Origin: Syntrophaceae bacterium UBA4810 | GTDB lineage: Bacteria > Desulfobacterota > Syntrophia > Syntrophales > Smithellaceae | NCBI GenBank assembly: GCA_002402545.1 | Contig: DHGA01000077.1 | Coordinates: forward strand, 1-13,490 | DNA: 13,490 nt | Reading direction: 5' to 3' | Shown here: positions 7,833 to 13,490 of the stretch, piece by piece | How the letters are laid out: each line of letters opens with the position of its first letter | How positions within the stretch are numbered: position 1 is the stretch's first letter | The notes under the pieces: generated by a model | What the model saw: the letters and a program-made list of their open reading frames with translations, nothing else | What the model was told of the DNA's origin: nothing | Databases searched by the model: none | Program-made: the position numbers and the translations under genes

Positions 7833-8942
7833 ATGGTCGATGTTCTTGTCCGCAAAGCCTCCTATAACTATCATGAGCTCAAATCAATTTTTTTTGAAAT
7901 GATTGATGCGCTCGCCGGCGAAAAAATCAAAAGCGGCTGCCGTGTTCTGATTAAACCAAATTTGCTTTCCGCGGCGTCGCCCGAAAATGCCATTTTAACG
8001 CACCCCCTGATAATCAAAGCCGCCGTGGAATACGTTCTGGAAAAAAACGCGCGCCCGCAGGTTTCCGATTCCCCCGCTATCGGCTCATTTGCCCGTATCA
8101 TAAAAATGAATGAACTCGATAAAGCGCTGGCGGGGCTTGATGTTGTCTTCTCTCCTTTTAAAGATACCGTGATGACGGACATCGGGAAGCCTTACGGCAA
8201 AATCGAAATCGCACGGGACGTTTTGGAAGCGGATGTCATTATAAATCTTCCCAAGCTCAAAACGCACACACAAATGCTTTTGACTTTAGCGGTGAAAAAC
8301 ATGTTCGGCTGTATTGTCGGATTTAAAAAATCGCAATGGCATATGCGCGCGGGAAGCGATACAGGCGCTTTTGCCCGCCTGCTGATCGCCATTCATCAAA
8401 CCGTAAAGCCCACCGTGTCCATTTTGGATGGAATACTTGCGTTGGAGGGCGAAGGCCCGGGCAGAGAAGGAAAACCCCGACAAATAGGCGTTCTGATGGG
8501 AAGCGACGACAGTTTCGCGCTGGACATGGCCGTATGCCAAATGCTGGGCATCAGTTACACAAGCGCGCCTATTTTAAAAAACGCCGAAGCCATGGGATTA
8601 CTTCCCACCTTTAAAGTAACGGGTGACATGCCTCGGATTACTGATTTTCAGCTACCGCCATCTTCCGGCCTCATCTGGGGGCCCCGTTTTCTGCACAACT
8701 TCATGCGCCGCCACACGATGGCCCTCCCCGCATGTGATGAATCTTTGTGCGAGATGTGCTCACAGTGCTGGACATTGTGTCCGGCAAAGGCCCTTGAACC
8801 GCTTGCCGAAAAAATAAAATTTGATTATAAAAAGTGCATCCGCTGTTATTGCTGTATCGAAATCTGCCCATACGGCGCCCTGCACGCGCAGGAAACCATC
8901 GGCGGAAAAATAACCAGAAAACTGATGGATAAATTTTCTTGA
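7833..8942 (+). CDS. DUF362-domain protein with C-terminal 2x[4Fe-4S] ferredoxin domain
   Basis: This 369-residue protein has a DUF362 domain (about 3-280) with the family landmarks 'VLIKPNLLS' (38-46), 'VSDSPAIGSF' (77-86), 'VIINLPKLKTHTQM' (135-148), 'TLAVKNMFGC' (151-160) and 'ILDGILALEGEGP' (197-209). A bacterial ferredoxin tail follows, with two CxxCxxCxxxCP motifs: Cys306/309/312/316 and Cys335/338/341/345. DUF362 proteins are common in anaerobes and the ferredoxin tail implies electron transfer; the reaction is not known. The family is soluble and no signal peptide is present. The ATG lies 55 bases after the tRNA, with AAGG about ten bases upstream. The TGA stop (8940-8942) is in the same frame as the next gene, five codons before that gene's TTG start. 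Confidence 0.92.
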   Translation: MVDVLVRKASYNYHELKSIFFEMIDALAGEKIKSGCRVLIKPNLLSAASPENAILTHPLIIKAAVEYVLEKNARPQVSDSPAIGSFARIIKMNELDKALAGLDVVFSPFKDTVMTDIGKPYGKIEIARDVLEADVIINLPKLKTHTQMLLTLAVKNMFGCIVGFKKSQWHMRAGSDTGAFARLLIAIHQTVKPTVSILDGILALEGEGPGREGKPRQIGVLMGSDDSFALDMAVCQMLGISYTSAPILKNAEAMGLLPTFKVTGDMPRITDFQLPPSSGLIWGPRFLHNFMRRHTMALPACDESLCEMCSQCWTLCPAKALEPLAEKIKFDYKKCIRCYCCIEICPYGALHAQETIGGKITRKLMDKFS

Positions 8943-8957
8943 GGCACAAATATTATT

Positions 8958-9356
8958 TTGGAACCGGATTTTACAAAATATTCACTGGCGCTTATCGAAA
9001 ACGATAAGATTGTCTTTTCTTCGCGAGAAAGCGGGCTGAGACCGCTTTGGGAATGCTTAAAAAAATTCCACAGATCAAAAAGAAGCTTTATCCTGTTCGA
9101 TAAATTAATCGGACTGGCCGCGGCAAAGCTTATTGTCCACGCGCGAATAATCTCGCGTATTGAAACGACTTTGGTCTCCGAACCCGCGAAAATATTCCTG
9201 AAGAAAAACGACATCCCCATAAATGCTGTCCAGATAGTCCCCAATATACTCACCAAAGACCGTAGAACAACATGCCCCGGTGAAATAATCGCTTTAAACA
9301 TTTCCGACACTGATGAGTTTTTAACAAAAATAGAGGGAATGCTGAACCGTCAATAA
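8958..9356 (+). CDS. DUF1893 (TM1506-type) protein
   Basis: This small 132-residue protein matches the DUF1893 pattern. 'YSLALIENDKIVFSSRESGLRPL' makes the opening strands, 'DKLIGLAAAKL' (48-58) is the conserved helix, and 'VPNILTKDRRTTCPGE' (94-109) is the signature with Cys106. The family has a cytidine-deaminase-like fold (structure of TM1506 from Thermotoga), but no activity is established. The start is TTG at 8958: no ATG exists between the previous stop and the conserved region, and GAGG at 8941-8944 is 13 bases upstream, which is long. An in-frame ATT at 8952 or 8955 would be better spaced but is a rare start. It is 15 bases from the DUF362 stop, so co-transcription is likely. Confidence 0.85.
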   Translation: MEPDFTKYSLALIENDKIVFSSRESGLRPLWECLKKFHRSKRSFILFDKLIGLAAAKLIVHARIISRIETTLVSEPAKIFLKKNDIPINAVQIVPNILTKDRRTTCPGEIIALNISDTDEFLTKIEGMLNRQ

Positions 9357-9396
9357 GATCATTTTTTATCAGCGTGGTATTTTTCAAATAGAAAAA

Positions 9397-9741
9397 CTAC
9401 GGTTTTTTATCCTTTTGTCCCGGTTTCCATTGCGGACACAAAGGAGATGATCCCGGCTGATATTCGCGGCAAACCTGAGGCCTTGTCTCATATATGGAGC
9501 ATAAATACTTTTTCCCTTCACTGTAGAGAAAAGGGCATTCACGAGGATAATCGCCGGTATCCACGGAAATCATTCTATCTCCCGCCCAGAGAAGATGGCG
9601 GTGTGCGATAATTTCCAGAATATCCTGCCTGCCTTCGGCGCGCCAGCGCTCAAAATCTTCTTTGTGCGCGTAAGCGGTCAAATCAACAAAACAGCATTTG
9701 CCGCAGCATAAACAAGTAAGCGGCCCACTCATAACTACCAT
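9397..9741 (-). CDS. YkgJ-family cysteine-cluster protein
   Basis: This small protein of 114 residues (111 from the second ATG) begins with CxxCxxCC (Cys10, 13, 16 and 17). More conserved cysteines follow in 'PRECPFL' and in 'CSIYETRPQVCREY', and another in 'PLCPQW'. This is the layout of the YkgJ/UPF0153 family of presumed zinc- or iron-sulphur-binding proteins, whose function is unknown. The ATG at 9741 has no room for a ribosome binding site, whereas the ATG at 9732-9730 has AGAAAG about nine bases upstream, so translation probably starts there (MSGPLTCLCC). It lies 23 bases after the kinase-like gene on the same strand and is probably co-transcribed with it. It converges on the DUF1893 gene with 40 bases between the stops. 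Confidence 0.9.
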   Translation of the reverse strand: MVVMSGPLTCLCCGKCCFVDLTAYAHKEDFERWRAEGRQDILEIIAHRHLLWAGDRMISVDTGDYPRECPFLYSEGKKYLCSIYETRPQVCREYQPGSSPLCPQWKPGQKDKKP

Positions 9742-9764
9742 CTTTCTGGTTTCTAAAAATACTT

Positions 9765-10289
9765 CTAACTTCTCCGTACAATCCGGTCAAGCTGGGCCAG
9801 CGCGTCTTCTATTGTGCCGGTATTGAGCACATAGACGTCTGCCAGCGCGATGCAAATTGCTACGCCATATTCAATTTCTCTTTGATCGCGGAGATCAAAA
9901 TGCGAAGCCGAATCATCTTCGCGGCCTCTTTTTTTAATCCGTTCCAGGCGCGCCAACCGGGGAGCGACAACGGCTATCACCGTGCAGTCTGTCTGAGAAC
10001 GAATCCATTCTACCTCCGGCCACGAGCGGATACCTTCCAGAAAAACCACATCGCTCTTGGTTTTCAAGGCTTCCGCCACCGCCAGGCGCGTTACACCCAA
10101 TCCGTCTTTCCCACGCATCTCGGTCGATATCTTTGCCGACATTTCCGGATCGCCGCTTGCGCCTCTTTTTCGTATTTCCGCCCGCACAAAATCACCGGTG
10201 GAAAATATAGGGATTATATGTTCCTGCGCGTATTGCGCGGCAATATTCTTTCCTACCGCCGGCATGCCGGTTATAATAAATAATTTCAT
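9765..10289 (-). CDS. P-loop nucleotide kinase-like protein (dephospho-CoA-kinase-like/UPF0200 type)
   Basis: This 174-residue protein has the form of a small nucleotide or coenzyme kinase. It has a Walker A region at residues 8-15 (GMPAVGKN), 'STGDFVRAEIRKRGA' (about 30-44) as in the substrate-binding part, 'VVFLEGIRSWPEVEWIR' (about 81-97) as the Walker B-like strand, 'KKRGREDDS' (lid, about 119-127) and 'ALADVYVLNTGTIEDA' near the end. This order matches the archaeal-type UPF0200/dephospho-CoA-kinase-like group rather than bacterial CoaE. The residue after the P-loop lysine is Asn (codon AAT), where Ser or Thr normally contacts Mg2+, so activity is uncertain. The ATG has AGGGA about eight bases upstream. 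YkgJ follows after 23 bases; the broken exported-protein gene ends 40 bases upstream. Confidence 0.8.
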   Translation of the reverse strand: MKLFIITGMPAVGKNIAAQYAQEHIIPIFSTGDFVRAEIRKRGASGDPEMSAKISTEMRGKDGLGVTRLAVAEALKTKSDVVFLEGIRSWPEVEWIRSQTDCTVIAVVAPRLARLERIKKRGREDDSASHFDLRDQREIEYGVAICIALADVYVLNTGTIEDALAQLDRIVRRS

Positions 10290-10329
10290 ATTTCATTCCC
10301 TATTATGAATTAAGAATCTGCAATCAGAT

Positions 10330-10819
10330 TTAATACTGGAAGTAATTAACTTTTTTATAACGTTTTGTAAAGGTGTCTTTGTCCATTAAACGTTTGGCAA
10401 ATGCTACGCGGTAGCGGTCACTTCCCCGGTCCGTGTTGTTCGGCGTAAAATGCTATGTGCCATTCAACAGAGCATTTGCTTTTTTGGGATAGATAAGGCT
10501 GTTGTAGAACGGCCGCGCGTAAGAATAATAGGGAGCAACTGTGTCACCATCGGCACCGAAAAGAAACTGGTGTAGGTATTCCACGGCGTCATCGGAACAC
10601 CGACACGTAAAGATGAATCATTCGCGGAAGTAATCAAAGTTCCGCCGCCGCCAAAACCCAATACCCAACTGCTCACGCTGCTGGACGATACCGAGAAAGG
10701 ACCGTAACCGTTGAGCAGGGTGGAAGTGGGGTTAGTCCCGATTTCTACCGTATGAGCCAAGCTGATAGTCATCAGCATAGTAAATAATAATGCAATAAAG
10801 TTTTTACAACTCTTCTCAT
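10330..10819 (-). pseudogene. broken gene for an exported protein of unknown family
   Basis: A strong ribosome binding site (AAAGGAGGG, 10836-10828) precedes ATG at 10819-10817. That frame gives MRRVVKT and soon stops. After a one-base slip in the A-run near 10800, a second frame continues a signal peptide (FIALLFTMLMTISLAHT) and a mature start V-E-I-G-T-N-P-T-S-T-L-L-N-G-Y-G, on to 'VGVPMTPWNTYTSF'. Near the T-rich stretch at about 10561-10566 the sense moves to a third frame: 'FLFGADGDTVAPYYSYARPF', then 'YPKKANALLNGT', a TAG stop (10455-10453), then 'HFTPNNTDRGSDRYRVAFAKR' trimmed here to the core 'TPNNTDRGSDRYRVAF', and a tail ending 'KRYKKVNYFQY' before TAA (10332-10330). All pieces look protein-like and lie in order, so this was one secreted protein of about 160 residues with two frameshifts and one nonsense codon. 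I do not recognise the family. Confidence 0.75.
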
Positions 10820-11202
10820 AAAACCTTCCCTCCTTTAAAAAATTGAATTTTAAAAAAACTACTTCTTACCGCTTACCGCAACTTCAATAAGATTCACCGG
10901 AAACATCCCCAAAGGAATAAGCGAATGAATCTATATTAAGCTAGTTACACCCTACATAAGCCATGCCAAGTTTTCGTTGTTTTGAAAAAATATTATTTAT
11001 GATATTAGAGCATAGGGAAGGCAGAATAAAGCCGTCAAAGCTACAAAGTGTGACATGCCTCACTTTTGTGGCCGTGGCAGCAATGGGCGTGTACCACTTT
11101 ATGCCTTCTAATGAGTCCGGCTTTAATGATTTTTATAATAAAAAAATGATCTTGAGAGAACTGATAACCACTCAATTTAAATGTAATTATCCAAAAATAT
11201 AT
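10820..11202. other. 383-base AT-rich stretch without a convincing gene
   Basis: Besides the ribosome binding site of the broken exported-protein gene (10828-10836) I see no gene. A plus-strand open frame from 10963 runs into the 3' end of the methyltransferase, has no ribosome binding site and no recognisable motif. On the minus strand a 22-codon open stretch ends at a TAG near 10861 with '...GMFPVNLIEVAVSGKK', protein-like but too short to judge; it could be another gene remnant. AT-rich runs at about 11120-11150 do not form a clean terminator hairpin. Confidence 0.5.
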
Positions 11203-12177
11203 TTATTTTCTTTCAATTACCAACAGCATATATCGCTTGTTCGCGGCAAAGATCATCGGGTCTGTTTTGTCGGTATTCTTTTTGATTTTAGCTTCTATTT
11301 CGGGAATGGCGCCTTCTAACGCATAGTGTATTCCTGGCGCCTTCGCCTGCAGTTTTTCGATAATAAAATCCTTTATCGGAAATCCTATTTTTGTCGTCAG
11401 CATATCAACATAGGAAATTGTAGGTAAAACGTTGGGGGTAATATCTTTCTGATAATTTATTCTAAAGCCATTTTCATCCAATTTTTTAGTAAACAGCTCC
11501 CAGTTGTGACCGCCTTTACCCTCTTTTTCTTTTATCTTGAAATAATCGCACACGATCCATTTTCCGCCGCTCTGGAGTATTTTATCGATAATGGGCAAAG
11601 CCTGATCGAGCTTCAGATACTGTAATGATTCTGATGTAATGACCGTGCCAAAATAGTTAGTATAATTATCCGCCTTGATATCTTCAAAGCGGCACTCCAG
11701 CAGCATTGTATCCGCGTATTTTTCTCTGATATGTTTAGCCTGGTTTTTATCCGGGGTAAGGGCAACTGCTTTAATGCCCTTTTGCGTCATTAAAGCAATC
11801 AGACCTCCCATGCCGCAGCCTATATCCAGCGCCGGTTGAGAAGTGTCGGCGATAAGATTTACAAGCTGCCAGCCATAATTTTCCTGCGCCTGATAAATAT
11901 CGTTTAGCGATATATCTTCCGGCTTTTTATTAGCATCTTCAAAATAACCGTAATGCAGGAAATCTCCGGTCAGCAACTTGGAATATAATTTCAACTGAGC
12001 GTCATCAAACGCCCTGTCTTTCTTTTTCCTGCCCAGCTGTAACTGTATGATGCGATATAGATGCTTTGGATAAAAGAGTCTTTTCAATATGGGGAAAATG
12101 ATGTTTTTACTCACGCTGATTAACTGTCCTTTCTGGAAAATTAATTTGACATATAGTTTTATATCTTCATTAAACAT
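11203..12177 (-). CDS. SAM-dependent methyltransferase related to cyclopropane-fatty-acid synthases
   Basis: In this 324-residue protein a helical N-terminal part (1-70) and 'HYGYFED' (75-81) lead into a Rossmann methyltransferase. It has motif I LDIGCGMGG (117-125), 'ALTPDKNQAKHI' (139-150; the CFA-synthase group has a similar 'LTLS.NQ' segment), 'VITSESLQYL' (179-188) and 'LQSGGKWIVCDYF' (201-213). The C-terminal part with 'GIHYALEGA' resembles the substrate-covering region of that group. A lipid or small-molecule acceptor is plausible but not shown. The ATG (12177-12175) lies inside the last codons of the YchF-like gene and overlaps it by eight bases, so translation is probably coupled. 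The basic stretch LGRKKKDR (48-55) could favour membrane contact. Confidence 0.85.
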   Translation of the reverse strand: MFNEDIKLYVKLIFQKGQLISVSKNIIFPILKRLFYPKHLYRIIQLQLGRKKKDRAFDDAQLKLYSKLLTGDFLHYGYFEDANKKPEDISLNDIYQAQENYGWQLVNLIADTSQPALDIGCGMGGLIALMTQKGIKAVALTPDKNQAKHIREKYADTMLLECRFEDIKADNYTNYFGTVITSESLQYLKLDQALPIIDKILQSGGKWIVCDYFKIKEKEGKGGHNWELFTKKLDENGFRINYQKDITPNVLPTISYVDMLTTKIGFPIKDFIIEKLQAKAPGIHYALEGAIPEIEAKIKKNTDKTDPMIFAANKRYMLLVIERK

Positions 12178-13198
12178 TAAAGCGGAAGTTGATGATATCG
12201 CCGTCCTGGACGATGTATTCTTTTCCCTCCAGGCGTAAAAGTCCGGCCGCTTTTACCTGAGCGGCAGATGAACCATGAGCGATAAATTCATCATAGCGCA
12301 TAACTTCGGCTTTAATAAAACCGCGTTCAAAATCGTTGTGAATGGTGCCCGCGGCTTTGGGTGCTTTGGTATTTACGGGAATCACCCACGCTTTTACTTC
12401 ATCTTCACCAACAGTGAAAAAAGAAATGCGTCCCAATAACGAAAAAGCGGCGCGGATAATACGACCGAAAGCGGGCTCGGCAATTCCCATAGAGGCAAGA
12501 AATTCTTTTTGCTCAGCGGCATCAAGCCCGGTTAGTTCCGCTTCGATTTTACAACAGATGCCCACAACCGGCTCATCTAATTTTGCCTCTTTAGCAAAAT
12601 CTTCGGCAAAAGAAATATTATCCTCGGCCACGTTGACCACCACCAATTCCGGCTTGATCGTCCAGAAAGAAAAACTGCGCAGCAAAAATTCTTCCGCTGG
12701 TGTCAGGCCCACTGTGCGCAGCGGTTTCCCCGCTTCCAAACAATCTTTCAAGCGCGGCAGAATTTCATTTTGCGCTACATCCTGCGCGGGAATCGCTTTT
12801 TTGGGCAATTTTGCCGTGCGCTCCATTTTTTTTTCGATGATGATTAAATCAGATAAAATCAGTTCGTCTTCAAGTTTGCGGTAGGCGTCGAGCGCCAGAG
12901 AAACATCCGGCAGGGAAAAACCGTCCACAACATGCAAAATACCATCGGCGCCGCTTAAATGCTGGCGGATGGATTCCCACGGTTTTTCTCCCATTACATG
13001 AACATCGACAAAGGGAATCTTGGCCGGAGTTACCTTTGCCGGTTTGTAGATTTCGACAAGCTTATCAAAACGCTCATCCGGCACGGAAGCCTGTCCGCGC
13101 AGCACAGCTTCATTGTGCTGACTGCCTTTTGTTCCTGTCATTATTTCAAACAAGGTGCTCTTCCCGCTTTGGGGAAGGCCCAGAATTCCCATTTCCAT
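12170..13198 (-). CDS. divergent YchF/Obg-like GTPase with C-terminal TGS-like (DUF933) domain
   Basis: The 342 residues start MEMGILGLPQSGKST, with the P-loop at 7-15; canonical YchF has GLPNVGKST. 'VPDERFDKLVEIYKPAK' (39-55) matches YchF VPDxRLdkL. 'VNVAED' (188-193) holds the YchF-type NxxE in place of NKxD, which in that family goes with ATP rather than GTP preference. A TGS/DUF933 end (about 260-342: 'FFTVGEDEVKAWVI', 'GTIHNDFERGFIKAEVM', 'YIVQDGDIINFRFNV') completes it. The usual G3 segment DIAGLV and its glycine-rich loop are replaced by 'FVDVHVMGEKPWESIRQHLSG' (63-83), which also explains the shorter length (normal about 363). YchF proteins associate with ribosomes and respond to stress; this variant may differ. 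The ATG has AAAAGGA about 11 bases upstream. The methyltransferase gene overlaps its end by eight bases. Confidence 0.88.
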   Translation of the reverse strand: MEMGILGLPQSGKSTLFEIMTGTKGSQHNEAVLRGQASVPDERFDKLVEIYKPAKVTPAKIPFVDVHVMGEKPWESIRQHLSGADGILHVVDGFSLPDVSLALDAYRKLEDELILSDLIIIEKKMERTAKLPKKAIPAQDVAQNEILPRLKDCLEAGKPLRTVGLTPAEEFLLRSFSFWTIKPELVVVNVAEDNISFAEDFAKEAKLDEPVVGICCKIEAELTGLDAAEQKEFLASMGIAEPAFGRIIRAAFSLLGRISFFTVGEDEVKAWVIPVNTKAPKAAGTIHNDFERGFIKAEVMRYDEFIAHGSSAAQVKAAGLLRLEGKEYIVQDGDIINFRFNV

Positions 13199-13221
13199 AA
13201 TTGATTATCTTCCTTTTATCG

Positions 13222-13343
13222 TAACGTCGCAAAAGGCTCTGGAGGCAAGGCGCGCGAACCCGATGGAGTGAGGCGTATTTGCGGATACGCCGCAACGACT
13301 GAGGGTGAAGCGCAACGAAGCATACAGACCTTTTCCGGCGTTA
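13222..13343. repeat. imperfect palindromic intergenic repeat (REP/MITE-like)
   Basis: The ends are inverted copies: TAACGTCGCAAAAGG (13222-13236) against the complement of 13329-13343, TAACGCCGGAAAAGG, 13 of 15 equal. At the centre GGCGTAT (13272-13278) pairs perfectly with ATACGCC (13285-13291) around a six-base loop. Inner arms (GGCAAGGCGCG on the left, GCGCAACGAAGC on the right) also pair in part. The right end overlaps the TAA stop of the aminotransferase gene. I recall similar 'GCAAGGCGC ... CAACGAAGC' elements as dispersed repeats in deltaproteobacterial genomes. It holds no open frame and fills the gap between the aminotransferase and the YchF-like gene. Confidence 0.7.
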
Positions 13344-13490
13344 TGACTTGAATTCTTTTTCGATGCGGCTCATCGCTTCCCGTAGCCGGTCATCCGGCAC
13401 AGTCAAAGAAAAACGCACAAAGCCTTCTCCATATTGGCCATAGGCAGTTCCGGCGGCAACAACTACCGCGGTTTTGTCAAATAAACGATT
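13341..13490 (-). CDS. class I/II PLP aminotransferase, C-terminus only (LL-diaminopimelate aminotransferase-like)
   Basis: The last 49 codons and the TAA stop (13343-13341) lie in the window; the gene enters from the right edge. The frame reads '...NRLFDKTAVVVAAGTAYG', then 'QYGEGFVRFSLTVPDDRLRE' and a final helix 'AMSRIEKEF'. This is the usual end of fold-type I aminotransferases: the 'G..FG..GEGYxRxSL' segment holds the arginine that binds the substrate carboxylate, here in 'GFVRFSL'. The wording is closest to LL-diaminopimelate or aspartate/alanine-type enzymes, but 50 residues cannot decide the substrate. It may be co-transcribed with the YchF-like gene through the palindromic repeat. 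Confidence 0.8.
   Translation of the reverse strand, partial: NRLFDKTAVVVAAGTAYGQYGEGFVRFSLTVPDDRLREAMSRIEKEFKS

Noticed and set aside
7766..8095. Possible integration-site repeat of the tRNA 3' end (ATCGGCTC also occurs near 8089-8096)
   Set aside because: The match is eight or nine bases within a coding region, there is no integrase, and the genes between are not mobile-type.
8846..9310. Minus-strand open frame of 154 codons opposite DUF362/DUF1893
   Set aside because: Spans two real plus-strand genes and shows no family motif.
9391..9408. Terminator-like stem AAAAAC/GTTTTT between DUF1893 and YkgJ
   Set aside because: Almost all A-T pairs, overlaps the YkgJ stop, and has no strong GC stem.
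10963..11319. Plus-strand open frame of 118 codons
   Set aside because: No ribosome binding site, no motif, and its last third is antisense to the methyltransferase gene.
12342..12884. Plus-strand open frame of 180 codons
   Set aside because: Ser/Ala-rich antisense shadow of the YchF-like gene.
1..13490. CRISPR array, insertion sequence or toxin-antitoxin/defence system
   Set aside because: No regularly spaced repeats, no transposase motif and no defence-type gene was seen on either strand.

Overview
The window looks like chromosomal DNA of a strict-anaerobe-type bacterium, most likely a deltaproteobacterium (Desulfobacterota, Syntrophales-like). This is inferred from the family mix: a DUF362 protein with a two-cluster ferredoxin tail, a two-gene FGAM synthase with a PurS-like head fused to PurL, a branched-chain-amino-acid-type binding protein, a divergent YchF, an LL-diaminopimelate-type aminotransferase end and a long dispersed palindromic repeat. 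No rRNA gene or marker fixes the species.

Layout. Positions 1-1666 (minus strand): the first 34 codons of an exported substrate-binding protein, the decayed tail of a histidine kinase, then rmuC. Positions 1740-2369 (minus): an unrecognised lipoprotein. Positions 2629-6448 (plus): purL-purQ, the two subunits of phosphoribosylformylglycinamidine synthase, richer in GC than everything around them. Positions 6445-7581 (minus): a membrane-anchored metallophosphoesterase whose stop codon overlaps that of purQ. Positions 7702-9356 (plus): tRNA-Thr(CGT) with a good promoter, then a DUF362/ferredoxin gene and a DUF1893 gene. Positions 9397-10289 (minus): a small P-loop kinase-like gene followed by a YkgJ-type cysteine-cluster gene. 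Positions 10330-10819 (minus): an exported-protein gene broken in three reading frames. Positions 11203-13198 (minus): a divergent YchF-type GTPase overlapping a CFA-synthase-like methyltransferase. Positions 13222-13343: an imperfect palindromic repeat that reaches into the stop codon of the last gene, an aminotransferase that enters from the right edge.

How the genes work together. purL and purQ certainly form one enzyme (step 4 of purine synthesis). DUF362-Fd/DUF1893, kinase/YkgJ and YchF/methyltransferase are each close same-strand pairs and probably co-transcribed, but no shared pathway can be read from the sequence. Most of the window is ordinary housekeeping and conserved-hypothetical content. 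I did not find a clear new multi-gene system. The most informative oddities are two gene remnants, the YchF variant without its usual G3 loop, a kinase with Asn in the Walker A Ser/Thr position, and the palindromic repeat.
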